Source: an uncultured Oscillospiraceae bacterium (GTDB taxonomy: Bacteria > Bacillota > Clostridia > Oscillospirales > JAAYXM01). Taken from it: a stretch of DNA of 30,725 bases. A program made the translations under genes and the position numbers. Position 1 is the stretch's first letter; the number at the start of each line of letters is the position of its first letter. The notes under the pieces are model-generated. The model had not been told where the DNA came from. It saw only the letters and a list, made by a program, of their open reading frames with translations, and did no database searches. This document shows positions 7,452 to 16,207 of the stretch, one piece after another. The stretch covers positions 1-30,725 of the forward strand of contig CAKSEF010000017.1 of NCBI GenBank assembly GCA_934446465.1, written 5' to 3'.

Positions 7452-8864
7452 ATGCGTAAAACGAAAATCGTTTGTACAATAGGCCCCGCGAGCAGCGATG
7501 AAAAAGTTTTTGAAGCTATGTGCGACGCAGGTCTCAACGTGGCAAGACTCAATTTCTCGCACGGAACCCATGAGCAGCATCAAGAGAAGATAGATATGAT
7601 AAAGCGCGTCCGCGAAAGGCGGAATATGCCCATTGCCATAATGCTTGACACCAAGGGTCCTGAATACAGAATCAAAACTTTTAAGAACTCAAAGGTTACG
7701 GTTCGGGACGGTGCGGAATTTACTTTCACGACACGCGAAGTTGAGGGCGATGAGACGATTGTCGGAGTAAATTACAGCGGACTCGTGAATGACCTCAGTG
7801 TGGGCGACAGAATCCTCGTTAATAACGGACTGCTCATATTTGAAGTTTGCGGAATTACCGATACCGATATAAAATGCACGGTTATCTCGGGCGGCGAGAT
7901 TTCCGACAGAAAGAGCATGAGCTTTCCCGGAAAGGTCATGAAGCACGAGTATCTCAGCGAGCAGGATAAGGAAGACCTCCTCTTCGGAATAAAAAATGAG
8001 GTGGATTTTGTCGCGGCCTCATTTGTCTCAAAAAAACAGGACTTGCTCGATTTAAAAGCATTTTTAAACGCAAACGGCGGTGAAAATATCGCAGTTATCG
8101 CAAAAATAGAAAACCGAACGGGAATTGACAATGTAGACGAAATATGCAGTGAATGCGAGGGAATAATGATAGGAAGAGGCGACCTCGGAGTTGAAGTCCC
8201 TTTCGCCGAACTCCCCGCACTTCAGAAATATATAATAACAAAATGCAGAATGGTCGGGAAAAGAGTGATAACGGCAACCGAAATGCTCGAAACCATGATG
8301 TACAACCCGCGCCCGACGCGCGCGGAAATATCAGATGTTGCAAATGCGGTCTATGACGGGACAAGTGCGGTTATGCTTTCGGGCGAGTCGGCAGCGGGAA
8401 AATATCCCGTGGAGACGGTCAAGACCATGGCAGAAATAGTGGAAGAGACGGAAAAACACATCCATTATGCGAAGCGTTTCAAGAACTATGAGTTCAAAAT
8501 TAAAAACCGTCTTGACGCAATTTCACATGCGACGTGCGGTATGGCAATAGATATAAATGCAAAAGCGATTGTTGTAAGCTCGATGTCCGGAATCACGGTG
8601 CGGATGGTTTCGCGCTTCCGCGCGCCTACCGACATAATCGGCATGGCTACCAATAAGGCAGTTTGGTATAAGCTTGCTCTTTCATGGGGAGTGCTTCCGA
8701 TTCTCAGTGAGCAATTTAACTCAACCGATGTCCTGTTCTACCACGCGCTTGCGGCGGCAAAAAAGTATCTTAACCTTAAAGAGGGAGACAGCGTAGTAAT
8801 GACAGGCGGGATTACAAACGGAAAATCGGGAAATACAAATCTCATAAAAGTCGAAACCGTATGA
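7452..8864 (+). CDS. pyk: Pyruvate kinase
   Basis: A 470-residue glycolytic enzyme making pyruvate and ATP from phosphoenolpyruvate and ADP. The N-terminus KTKIVCTIGPAS, the RLNFSHG substrate segment (about 33-39), the active-site stretch IAKIENRTG (about 215-223), MIGRGDLGVE and TATEML are all typical. Length is the standard A/B/C-domain size; the extra C-terminal PEP-utiliser-like domain found in some Bacilli is absent. It is transcribed alone from a perfect consensus promoter and ends at a hairpin terminator, so high constitutive expression is expected. Confidence 0.97.
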   Translation: MRKTKIVCTIGPASSDEKVFEAMCDAGLNVARLNFSHGTHEQHQEKIDMIKRVRERRNMPIAIMLDTKGPEYRIKTFKNSKVTVRDGAEFTFTTREVEGDETIVGVNYSGLVNDLSVGDRILVNNGLLIFEVCGITDTDIKCTVISGGEISDRKSMSFPGKVMKHEYLSEQDKEDLLFGIKNEVDFVAASFVSKKQDLLDLKAFLNANGGENIAVIAKIENRTGIDNVDEICSECEGIMIGRGDLGVEVPFAELPALQKYIITKCRMVGKRVITATEMLETMMYNPRPTRAEISDVANAVYDGTSAVMLSGESAAGKYPVETVKTMAEIVEETEKHIHYAKRFKNYEFKIKNRLDAISHATCGMAIDINAKAIVVSSMSGITVRMVSRFRAPTDIIGMATNKAVWYKLALSWGVLPILSEQFNSTDVLFYHALAAAKKYLNLKEGDSVVMTGGITNGKSGNTNLIKVETV

Positions 8865-8872
8865 TAAGTCAA

Positions 8873-8910
8873 ACGGCATGGGAGCATATGTTCCCGTGCC
8901 GTAAGTTTTA
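8873..8910 (+). terminator. Hairpin terminator after pyk
   Basis: An 11-bp stem (8873-8883 with 8892-8902, one G-T pair) with an 8-base loop, followed by AAGTTTTA. The stem is GC-rich but the T-tract is short, so termination may be partial. Confidence 0.65.
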
Positions 8911-8912
8911 TA

Positions 8913-8942
8913 ATGACAAGAGACGGCAATATGTGATATAAT
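8913..8942 (+). promoter_or_regulatory. Promoter of fumC
   Basis: ATGACA (8913-8918), 18 bases, TATAAT (8937-8942), with a TGA extended -10. The predicted start is near 8949, giving a leader of about 60 bases. Confidence 0.6.
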
Positions 8943-9007
8943 CGTGTACAGGAATAATATAAACGCATGTATAGACTCTCTTAATACGGACAGAAGGGTG
9001 AACTGAA

Positions 9008-10384
9008 ATGAATTACCGAATAGAACATGACTCAATGGGAGAAATAAAGGTTCCGTCAGATAGGCTTTGGGGCGCACAGACGGAGCGAAGCCGCGAAAAT
9101 TTTCCGATAGGTGTAGGCATAGAAACGATGCCGAGAGAGATAACAAAAGCCTTCGGTGTTCTGAAAAAGGCGGCGGCGCTTGCAAATGCCGAGCTGAATC
9201 CGCAAAAAATGACAGCGGAAAAGCTTAGCGCCGTCCTAAAAGCGTGCGATGAGGTGATTGCGGGGGAACTTGACGGACATTTTCCGCTTGTCGTTTGGCA
9301 GACGGGCTCGGGTACACAGTCGAATATGAATGCAAATGAAGTAATTGCCAACAGAGCAAATCAAATCTGCAAAAAAACATTGTGCCACCCGAATGACGAC
9401 ATAAACATGAGCCAATCTTCAAACGACACATTTCCGACGGCGATACATATCTCGGCGGTAACTGCCGTTGAGGATAAACTCATCCCCGAAATAGAAAAGC
9501 TTGTCGAGACTTTCAAAAGGCTTGAAGATAAAAATGAAGGAATAGTCAAGTCGGGCAGAACGCATCTTCAGGACGCAACGCCGATTAAATTCAGTCAGGA
9601 AATTTCGGGCTGGAGAAACAGCCTTGAACGCTCGGCAGAGCTCCTTCGGCTTGCAGTTTCGCCGCTCTGCGAACTGGCGCTCGGCGGGACTGCGGTGGGA
9701 ACAGGACTGAACGCGCCCGAAGGTTTTGCGGAGCTTGTTGCCGAAAAGGTTGCGGAGATTACGGGAAAACCGTTTAAAACCGCGCCAAATAAATTTCACG
9801 CACTTACATCAAAGGATGAGATTGTGTTCGCACACGGCGCGATAAAGGCGGCGGCGTGCGACATGATGAAAATTGCAAACGACGTGCGCTGGCTTGCGAG
9901 CGGCCCGCGCGACGGACTGGGTGAGATAACGATACCGGCGAATGAACCCGGCTCGTCAATCATGCCGGGTAAAGTCAATCCGACGCAGTGCGAGGCGGTA
10001 ACAATGGTTGCGGTACAGATAATGGGCAACGACACCGCGATAGGAATTGCGGCTTCGCAGGGCAATTTTGAGCTCAATGTATTCATGCCTGTAATCGCAT
10101 ATAACTTTTTGCAGTCTGCAAGGCTTCTTGCGGAGTCAATCGCATCGTTTAATGCAAGATGCGCTTTCGGTATAACCGCAGACAGGAAAAAGATGTATGA
10201 CAATCTTCATAATTCACTGATGCTCGTAACGGCTCTGAATCCGTACATAGGATACGAAAATGCGGCAAAAACGGCGAAAAAAGCGTATAAGGAGAACATA
10301 TCGCTTAAGCAGGCCTGCGTGGAACTCGGTTTTCTGACGGCAGAAAGGTTTGACGAAGTGTTCCACCCCGAGGAAATGGTCTGA
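9008..10384 (+). CDS. fumC: Class II fumarate hydratase (fumarase C)
   Basis: A 458-residue iron-independent fumarase interconverting fumarate and malate, expected to be a homotetramer. Superfamily signatures visible are SGTQSNMNANE (101-111), SSND (137-140), GRTHLQDATP (183-192) and the lyase signature GSSIMPGKVNP (315-325). Ribosome binding site AAGGGTGA precedes the ATG. The argininosuccinate lyase and aspartase alternatives are disfavoured by the SGTQSNMN and LWGAQTERS segments. The hydrogenase gene follows after 56 bases with no clear terminator, so the two are probably co-transcribed. Confidence 0.96.
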   Translation: MNYRIEHDSMGEIKVPSDRLWGAQTERSRENFPIGVGIETMPREITKAFGVLKKAAALANAELNPQKMTAEKLSAVLKACDEVIAGELDGHFPLVVWQTGSGTQSNMNANEVIANRANQICKKTLCHPNDDINMSQSSNDTFPTAIHISAVTAVEDKLIPEIEKLVETFKRLEDKNEGIVKSGRTHLQDATPIKFSQEISGWRNSLERSAELLRLAVSPLCELALGGTAVGTGLNAPEGFAELVAEKVAEITGKPFKTAPNKFHALTSKDEIVFAHGAIKAAACDMMKIANDVRWLASGPRDGLGEITIPANEPGSSIMPGKVNPTQCEAVTMVAVQIMGNDTAIGIAASQGNFELNVFMPVIAYNFLQSARLLAESIASFNARCAFGITADRKKMYDNLHNSLMLVTALNPYIGYENAAKTAKKAYKENISLKQACVELGFLTAERFDEVFHPEEMV

Positions 10385-10440
10385 ATACCTGCACTCCGAT
10401 AGTTTTGTTATTGTTATAAACATGGAAAGGTGAATGTAAA

Positions 10441-11865
10441 GTGCATAAGTTTGATACAAAGGTTCAGCATTTAAAATATAAAGTGCTCCGCGAAGTCGCA
10501 CGTCAGGCGTGGAACGGAACGCTTGCGGAAAATGTTCTCGACATCCCGAAAATAATAGTACCGGGAAAAGTGCCGACAATGCGCTGCTGTGTTTATAAGG
10601 AGCGCGCAATTCTCAGCGAACGCGTAAAAATTGCGATGGGCGGAAATAAGAATAACCCGAACGTAATAGAGGTAATAGAGAGCGCGTGCGACGAATGCCC
10701 GATAGGCGGATACGAGGTTACAAATGCCTGCCGCGGATGTCTCGCACACAGATGCGTGGACGCATGCAAATTTGACGCAATAACCTTTGACCACCATCAC
10801 GTTGCCCATATAGACAAATCGAAGTGTGCGAACTGCGGTGCCTGCTCGCGCGTGTGTCCGTATACGGCCATTGTCGCACGAAAACGCCCGTGTGAGAATG
10901 CCTGTAAAATCAAGGCTATTTATATGAATGAGGATAAAGCTGCGGCAATAAACAGCGAAAAATGTATTTCATGCGGAGCGTGTGTTTATCAGTGTCCGTT
11001 CGGAGCAATCACCGACAAATCATTCATACTTGATATAATAGATATAATTAAAAAGAGCGAGAATAATACGAAGTATAAGGTTTATGCGGTAATCGCGCCT
11101 GCAATATCCGGACAGTTTGAGTATGCAAAGCTCGGTCAGGTTGTTTCGGGGCTTAAGAAGCTCGGCTTTGATACGGTTATGGAAGCGGCGCTCGGTGCGG
11201 ATATGGTGGCTCTTGCAGAATCCGAAGAGCTTGCTGAAAAGGGTTTCCTTACAAGCTCCTGCTGCCCCGCATTTGTAACATATGTTCGCAAGGCATTTCC
11301 GGAGTTGACCCCGTTTATATCGGGTAATCTTTCGCCTATGGCTACTATCTCGAAGTATATAAAAGAGCATGAAGCTCCCTGCAAGATTGTGTTTATAGGG
11401 CCGTGCACGGCTAAAAAAATGGAGATACAGAACGAAAAGGTCAAGCCGTATGTTGATTCAGCAATGACATTTGAAGAACTCCAGGCATTGTTTGACAGCC
11501 GTGATATAGATATAACCGCATTGGAGGAAGATGTGCTTGATAACGCGTCGTACTTCGGGAGAATATTCGCGCGCTGCGGAGGACTTTCCGACGCTATCGC
11601 CCAGGCACTTAAGGAACGCGGACTGAAAGATTTTGAATTGAAATCATGCTCATGCGACGGCATTGAAGAATGTCGGACGGCCCTGCTGAAAAAGAGAAAG
11701 GGTATGTCTGACGTGAACTTCATTGAAGGTATGGCGTGCATAGGGGGATGTATCGGCGGAGCGGGATGTCTCACACACGGACCGAGAAGCAAGGCGCGCG
11801 TCGATAAATTCAGCCTTGAAGCTCAGGAAAAAACTATTGAGGAAGCAATTTCCGCGCTGAAATAA
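10441..11865 (+). CDS. Monomeric [FeFe] hydrogenase, group B-like
   Basis: A 474-residue iron-sulfur enzyme for H2 evolution or uptake. Cysteine motifs for accessory 4Fe-4S clusters occur at 97/100/105/109, 129/132/135/139, 151/155 and 175/178/181/185. The H-cluster domain has all three loops: TSSCCPAF (271-278; Cys274 at the usual proton-relay position, Cys275 the ligand), GPCTAKKME (320-328; Cys322) and EGMACIGGCIGG (429-440; Cys433, Cys437). The absence of an N-terminal 2Fe-2S domain, the ferredoxin arrangement and the length point to the monomeric group B type rather than the bifurcating group A type. GTG start with ribosome binding site AAAGGTGA. No HydE/F/G maturase gene is in the window. 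The electron partner is presumably ferredoxin. Confidence 0.9.
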   Translation: MHKFDTKVQHLKYKVLREVARQAWNGTLAENVLDIPKIIVPGKVPTMRCCVYKERAILSERVKIAMGGNKNNPNVIEVIESACDECPIGGYEVTNACRGCLAHRCVDACKFDAITFDHHHVAHIDKSKCANCGACSRVCPYTAIVARKRPCENACKIKAIYMNEDKAAAINSEKCISCGACVYQCPFGAITDKSFILDIIDIIKKSENNTKYKVYAVIAPAISGQFEYAKLGQVVSGLKKLGFDTVMEAALGADMVALAESEELAEKGFLTSSCCPAFVTYVRKAFPELTPFISGNLSPMATISKYIKEHEAPCKIVFIGPCTAKKMEIQNEKVKPYVDSAMTFEELQALFDSRDIDITALEEDVLDNASYFGRIFARCGGLSDAIAQALKERGLKDFELKSCSCDGIEECRTALLKKRKGMSDVNFIEGMACIGGCIGGAGCLTHGPRSKARVDKFSLEAQEKTIEEAISALK

Positions 11866-11925
11866 TTTTGCGCGCCAGCACATTTTGATGCAGAAGTAAA
11901 AGGCGTTTTATTGGAGGAAAGCGGT

Positions 11926-12804
11926 ATGCACTGTTATATGTGTCCGAGAAACTGCGGAGCAAACCGCGATTTTGAATACGGCTTTTGCGGCGCCGATAAA
12001 AACATCCGCGTGGCGCGCGCGGCGCTTCACTTTTGGGAAGAACCGTGCATTTCCGGTGCGAGAGGGAGCGGAACCGTGTTCTTCTCCGGATGCCCGCTTC
12101 ATTGCGTTTATTGCCAAAACAATGCAATTTCAGACGGGAGAGCGGGAAAGACAGTCTCTGTATCGGAGCTTTGCGATATCTTTCTTTCATTGGAGCAGGA
12201 CGGGGCAAACAATATAAACCTTGTAACCCCGACAAACTACTCGGATATGATAATACCCGCGATAGAAAAGGCAAGGAAACACGGAATAAAAATACCGTTT
12301 CTCTACAACTGCGGCGGCTATGAAAAGGTGGAGACACTGAAAAAGATTGAGGGAATAATCGATATCTATATGCCCGATTTAAAATATCTGAGTGCGGAAT
12401 GTGCAAAGCGTTATTCCAATGCGCAGGATTATCCCGAGGTTGCAAAACGCGCGGTTGACGAAATGGTACGGCAAATTCCGCTGTGTGAATTTGACGGGTC
12501 GGGGATTATGAAGAAAGGTGTTATTATACGGCATCTTCTTCTGCCGGGAAGACTCTCAGAGTCAAAAGATGTCGCAGAGTACATATTCGGCAGATATAAA
12601 GACCGTGTGTTCTTTTCGGCTATGAACCAATTCACTCCGATGAAAAGCCTCGAAGCCTTCCCTGAAATAAACAGAAAAGTAACACACGGAGAGTACGGGG
12701 AATTGGTAGAGTACTGTCTCATGCTCGGTATGAAAAATGTCTATATTCAGGACGGGGACACCGCTTCGGAGAGCTTTATACCCGATTTTGACGCCGATTT
12801 TTAA
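11926..12804 (+). CDS. PflX-like radical SAM protein
   Basis: A 292-residue radical SAM protein. The cluster-binding CX3CX2C is in GCPLHCVYCQN (about 55-65), and an extra N-terminal cysteine group MHCYMCPRNCGANR plus a later FCGA is typical of the PflX / pyruvate-formate-lyase-activase-like family of unknown function. The ATG at 11926 is preferred over the TTG at 11911 because the strong ribosome binding site GGAGG (11913-11917) overlaps the latter. It lies 60 bases downstream of the hydrogenase gene, probably in the same transcript. A glycyl radical activase role is possible, but no glycyl radical enzyme gene is present here. Confidence 0.85.
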   Translation: MHCYMCPRNCGANRDFEYGFCGADKNIRVARAALHFWEEPCISGARGSGTVFFSGCPLHCVYCQNNAISDGRAGKTVSVSELCDIFLSLEQDGANNINLVTPTNYSDMIIPAIEKARKHGIKIPFLYNCGGYEKVETLKKIEGIIDIYMPDLKYLSAECAKRYSNAQDYPEVAKRAVDEMVRQIPLCEFDGSGIMKKGVIIRHLLLPGRLSESKDVAEYIFGRYKDRVFFSAMNQFTPMKSLEAFPEINRKVTHGEYGELVEYCLMLGMKNVYIQDGDTASESFIPDFDADF

Positions 12805-12822
12805 AAAAATTGCGATTGACTA

Positions 12823-12851
12823 TTGACTTTTCGGAAAAAGTGTGCGATAAT
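12823..12851 (+). promoter_or_regulatory. Promoter of the lysine riboswitch / ABC transporter unit
   Basis: TTGACT (12823-12828), 17 bases, GATAAT (12846-12851). A transcript starting near 12858 would carry the whole aptamer that begins near 12889. Confidence 0.7.
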
Positions 12852-12888
12852 TTTCGACATAGACAGAATATGGTATTGACTAATGGTA

Positions 12889-13043
12889 GAGGCGCGGTCT
12901 TTATCAGTAGGTCGGCTCACTCGGCAGGCAAGCCGGAGCCGTCTGAAAGGAAAAACCGCCGAAACGTACATCCGATTGCCTTTCGGTTGTGTGTTGGGCT
13001 GCAGCAGAATATGTTGCAGACTGTCGCATTTGCGAAGCGCTTC
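12889..13043 (+). ncRNA. Lysine riboswitch (L box) aptamer
   Basis: The P1 stem pairs GAGGCGC (12889-12895) with GCGCTTC (13037-13043). Conserved core blocks appear in the correct order: ATCAGTAGG, TGAAAGGAAAAACCGCCGAAAC, GTTGGGCTGCAGCAG and GCAGACTGTCGC. These match the lysine-aptamer signatures (the AGTA loop motif, GCCGAAG and GACTGTC). The element is followed by an intrinsic terminator and then a polar amino acid ABC transporter, so it is expected to switch off transcription when lysine is plentiful. Confidence 0.9.
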
Positions 13044-13066
13044 CGTAGTTTTTTGTATCGGTATAT

Positions 13067-13111
13067 TATCCGTGTACGTCAACTATTAGGGAGCGTGCAC
13101 GGATATTTTTT
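13067..13111 (+). terminator. Riboswitch-controlled intrinsic terminator
   Basis: A 12-bp stem (13067-13078 with 13094-13105, one G-T pair), 15-base loop, then six T residues (13106-13111). It lies about 23 bases after the aptamer and before the transporter genes. This is the standard expression platform of an OFF-type riboswitch. Confidence 0.85.
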
Positions 13112-13159
13112 GTCTGTTATTTTTTAACATAGAAAATAAAGAAAAAGGCGGTAAGAAAA

Positions 13160-13987
13160 ATGAAAAGAATTATTGCAGCAGTACTTTCAGCAGTCCTCGT
13201 GCTCGGGCTTTGCGCCTGCGGCACACCGAAAGAAGAGAATTCCGGCAAATCCGATGTTCTCCGCGTAGGCATGGAGTGCAACTACGCTCCGTATAACTGG
13301 TCTCAGGCAGACGACTCCAACGGCGCAGTTGCGATTTCCAACGTCGAGAATATGTATACAAACGGCTACGATGTCCAGGTGGCTCAGAAGATAGCCGACG
13401 CTATGGGCAAGAAACTTGAAATCTACTCCTATGAGTGGGAAAGCCTTGTTCCGGGAGTTCAGTCGGGTAAGCTCGATATGATTATCGCGGGAATGAGCCC
13501 GACGGCCGAGAGACGCGAGAAAATCGACTTCTCCAATAACTACTACACATCTAACCTCGTTGTTATAACGAAGAAGGGCAACCTCTCCGATGTTAAGACG
13601 ATTGCCGACTTAGACGGAAAGAAAATAGCCGCACAGTCGGGAACATTCCACCTCACAGCACTTGAGAATCAGACAAAAGCCCGGGTAAACGAGATTGCGG
13701 ACTTTACTACAATGCTTGTAGCTCTCAGCGCAGGCACGATTGACGGCTATATAGCGGAAGAGCCAACGGCAATGGCAGTATGCGAAGACACCGCATATGA
13801 GTACATCGCTCTTGAAAATAACAAGACGGGATTCACTGTTTCCGATGACGATGTCGCTATCGCGGTAGGAATTAAGAAAGGCTCCGAGCTTGCGTCCGGC
13901 ATCAATTCCGCACTTGAGGGATTTGACGCGGACGCTCAGAGAGAGCTTATGTCGAAAATGGTAAGCATTTCTCCATTGGAAGACTAA
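13160..13987 (+). CDS. Amino acid ABC transporter, substrate-binding lipoprotein (probable lysine)
   Basis: A 275-residue extracytoplasmic solute-binding protein of the polar amino acid family. It has a lipoprotein signal peptide: basic MKR, a hydrophobic stretch and the lipobox LCAC, with Cys20 as the likely acylated residue. Mature-domain features include RVGMECNYAPYNW at the first strand, the MIIAGMSPTAERREKIDFS segment and a cluster of serine/threonine and acidic residues. It is the first gene after the lysine riboswitch. Specificity for lysine is inferred from that control, since binding proteins of this type also carry arginine, histidine, glutamine or cystine. Confidence 0.92.
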   Translation: MKRIIAAVLSAVLVLGLCACGTPKEENSGKSDVLRVGMECNYAPYNWSQADDSNGAVAISNVENMYTNGYDVQVAQKIADAMGKKLEIYSYEWESLVPGVQSGKLDMIIAGMSPTAERREKIDFSNNYYTSNLVVITKKGNLSDVKTIADLDGKKIAAQSGTFHLTALENQTKARVNEIADFTTMLVALSAGTIDGYIAEEPTAMAVCEDTAYEYIALENNKTGFTVSDDDVAIAVGIKKGSELASGINSALEGFDADAQRELMSKMVSISPLED

Positions 13988-14005
13988 TCTGAAAGGTAAT
14001 CGGTT

Positions 14006-14776
14006 ATGATTGAGTTTTTACGCGGAGTTTTAAACATTGCGGTCGATTATAAGGACTTTTTCCTTCAGGGTATCGGCTACACAATGCTTATCGCTCTCGC
14101 AGGTACGATAATAGGTCTTTTGATAGGTCTTATAACAGGAATAATCAGAACTGTTCCGAAGTCAAAGAATGTAATTGTTCGCGGAATCCTTCGTGTGATA
14201 AATGCCATAATCAGCATATATGTTGAAATATTCAGGGGTACGCCGATGATGGTACAGTCAATGGTTATTTTCTGGGGATATGCGTTTATGCACAACGGCA
14301 ATACGCTTCCGCTTATTCCCGCAGGTATCTTTATCGTTTCGATAAATACGGGCGCCTATATGGCAGAGATTGTCCGAGGCGGAATAATATCGATTGATAA
14401 GGGACAGTTCGAGGGCGCATATTCGATTGGAATGAATCATTGGCAGACGATGATAAACGTAATTATCCCGCAGGCGATGAGAAACATACTCCCGGCGATA
14501 AGCAACGAGTTTGTCATCAACATTAAGGATACTTCGGTATTGAATGTTATAGGTGTTACCGAGCTGTACTTCTTCACGGCTAAAATTTCAAAAATGACTT
14601 ATTCTATTTTTGAAACGTATGTGGTGGCCTGCGTCATCTACTTTGTGCTGACGTTTGCAATTACAAGAATACTCAAATTTATCGAGCGTAAGATAGAAGG
14701 TCCCTCATCGTATATCATGATACAGCATTCATCCACAATGCCGGATGAGAGCTTTGTTGCGAAGGAGGGCGAATGA
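14006..14776 (+). CDS. Amino acid ABC transporter, permease
   Basis: A 256-residue HisM/GlnP-type inner membrane permease. Hydrophobic segments lie at about 21-48, 62-75, 80-115 and 205-222. The ATPase-contacting EAA loop is visible as GAYSIGMNHWQTM through PQAMRN (about 137-160). The C-terminus is a longer hydrophilic tail (about 225-256) than usual. Ribosome binding site GAAAGG is 9 bases before the ATG. The gene ends in ATGA, overlapping the ATPase start. No second permease gene is present, so the permease probably works as a homodimer. Confidence 0.93.
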   Translation: MIEFLRGVLNIAVDYKDFFLQGIGYTMLIALAGTIIGLLIGLITGIIRTVPKSKNVIVRGILRVINAIISIYVEIFRGTPMMVQSMVIFWGYAFMHNGNTLPLIPAGIFIVSINTGAYMAEIVRGGIISIDKGQFEGAYSIGMNHWQTMINVIIPQAMRNILPAISNEFVINIKDTSVLNVIGVTELYFFTAKISKMTYSIFETYVVACVIYFVLTFAITRILKFIERKIEGPSSYIMIQHSSTMPDESFVAKEGE

Positions 14777-15516
14777 TGAGCGAAAGAATAATAACGATAA
14801 ACAATCTGAAGAAGTCATTCGGGGATAACGAAGTCCTCCGTGATATCAGCTTCTCGGTAAAACGCGGGGATGTAACATGCGTTATCGGCGCATCCGGCTC
14901 AGGAAAATCAACTATGCTCAGATGTATAAATCTTCTCGAAGAGCCGACAGACGGAGAAATAGTATACAACGGCGAGAATATCCTTGAGGCAAAGAACATA
15001 CCGGCTTACAGGGCAAAAGTTGAAATGGTGTTCCAGAACTTCAACCTCTTTGAAAATATGACGGTGCTGAAGAATTGTATGGTAGGCCAGCAGAAAGTGC
15101 TTAAGGTAAGTAAGGAAGAGGCAAGGCAAGAGGCGATGTTCTACCTCGAAAAGGTAGGAATGGCGCCGTTTGTCAATGCAAAACCGAGACAGCTCTCTGG
15201 TGGTCAGAAGCAGCGTGTGGCAATAGCGCGTGCGCTTGCAATGAAGCCCGATGTCATACTCTTTGACGAACCGACGTCTGCACTCGACCCGCAGATGGTA
15301 GGTGAGGTTCTCGCGGTAATCAGAAAGATTGCGGCGGAAGGACTTACGATGATAATTGTAACTCATGAGATGGCTTTTGCCCGTGATGTTTCCAACCATG
15401 TAATATTCATGAAAGACGGCGTCATATGCGAGGAAGGCACTCCGGATGATATATTTACATCTCCGAAGAAAGAAGAAACCAAAGCGTTTTTGGCGCGATT
15501 TATGGGAGAAAATTAG
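14773..15516 (+). CDS. Amino acid ABC transporter, ATP-binding protein
   Basis: A 247-residue ABC ATPase. Walker A GASGSGKST (39-47), Q-loop Gln88 in MVFQNFNLF, signature LSGGQKQR (141-148), Walker B VILFDEP (161-167) followed by TSALD, and the switch histidine His198 are all intact. It closely follows the GlnQ/HisP subfamily. The start overlaps the permease stop by 4 bases (a second ATG lies 3 bases later), with ribosome binding site GGAGGG. It is the last gene of the riboswitch-controlled unit. Confidence 0.95.
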   Translation: MMSERIITINNLKKSFGDNEVLRDISFSVKRGDVTCVIGASGSGKSTMLRCINLLEEPTDGEIVYNGENILEAKNIPAYRAKVEMVFQNFNLFENMTVLKNCMVGQQKVLKVSKEEARQEAMFYLEKVGMAPFVNAKPRQLSGGQKQRVAIARALAMKPDVILFDEPTSALDPQMVGEVLAVIRKIAAEGLTMIIVTHEMAFARDVSNHVIFMKDGVICEEGTPDDIFTSPKKEETKAFLARFMGEN

Positions 15517-15524
15517 TTTTAACG

Positions 15525-15555
15525 AGCCGAGGTTTGATTTTTCAAAACCTCGGCT
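15525..15555 (+). terminator. Hairpin after the ABC transporter operon
   Basis: An 11-bp stem, AGCCGAGGTTT (15525-15535) with AAACCTCGGCT (15545-15555), and a 9-base loop. The following TCTGCAATGG is not a proper T-tract, so efficiency is doubtful, but position and strength suggest a terminator. Confidence 0.55.
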
Positions 15556-15567
15556 TCTGCAATGGTA

Positions 15568-15596
15568 TTGAATTTGCACGGATTCTGTTGTATAAT
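15568..15596 (+). promoter_or_regulatory. Promoter of coaD
   Basis: TTGAAT (15568-15573), 17 bases, TATAAT (15591-15596). The predicted start near 15603 is only about 14 bases before the ATG at 15617, with AGAGGG as ribosome binding site. Confidence 0.7.
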
Positions 15597-15616
15597 TGTG
15601 TAAAGAGGGTGTTTCA

Positions 15617-16093
15617 ATGAATAAAACTGCAATTTATCCCGGCTCATTCGACCCGTTTACAAACGGACACCTTGATATCGTAAGAAAAGCCGCAAATCTG
15701 TTCGACAAGGTTTATATACTTATCGGCATAAATTCCAAAAAAGAACGAGAGTTCCCGGGCGAAGACATGAAATGTGCAATTGAAGAAACCCTTCGCAACG
15801 AGGCTGTATCAAACTGCGAAGTTTGTGTTTTTGACGGGCTCGTGGCGGAGTTTGCAAAAACAAACAATGTAGGGTATATGATTCGCGGACTCAGAAATGT
15901 AACGGATTATAATTACGAGGAAAATATAGCGCATGTAAATGAGTTGATTAACCCAAGCCTTGAGTATGTCTATTTCAGAGCAAAAAATATAGCCGTTTCG
16001 TCCTCAATGGTTAGGGAACTCAATTTTTACGGGAAAAGCATAGATGAGTATGTACCCGCCGCCGTGGCGAAAGTCATACACAATAAATGGTAA
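15617..16093 (+). CDS. coaD: Phosphopantetheine adenylyltransferase
   Basis: A 158-residue enzyme of coenzyme A synthesis: 4'-phosphopantetheine plus ATP gives dephospho-CoA. The nucleotidyltransferase motif YPGSFDPFTNGH (about 7-18), MIRGLRN (about 89-95) and the ISSS-like ending segment AVSSSMVREL are characteristic. The ATG at 15617 is preferred to the GTG at 15596, which lies in the -10 element. It is monocistronic with its own promoter; rsmD, often beside coaD, is not here. Confidence 0.95.
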   Translation: MNKTAIYPGSFDPFTNGHLDIVRKAANLFDKVYILIGINSKKEREFPGEDMKCAIEETLRNEAVSNCEVCVFDGLVAEFAKTNNVGYMIRGLRNVTDYNYEENIAHVNELINPSLEYVYFRAKNIAVSSSMVRELNFYGKSIDEYVPAAVAKVIHNKW

Positions 16094-16157
16094 AAATAAC
16101 CAAAAAACTGCTTTAATTGAAATAAAAATTTAAAGAAGTGCAAATAGAATTTTGTAT

Positions 16158-16163
16158 TATAAT
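16158..16163 (+). promoter_or_regulatory. Probable -10 element for the 76-residue protein gene
   Basis: A consensus TATAAT at 16158-16163 lies about 45 bases before the GTG start. No clear -35 is seen at the right distance, so the call rests on the -10 alone. Confidence 0.35.
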
Positions 16164-16207
16164 GTGCTATTATATAGTCAGCAGAAAGTTTAAAGGAGGA
16201 ATTTATT

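Noticed and set aside
11136..12445. Long minus-strand open frames opposite the hydrogenase and radical SAM genes
   Set aside because: Composition is typical of antisense translation, and the plus-strand cysteine motifs are unambiguous.
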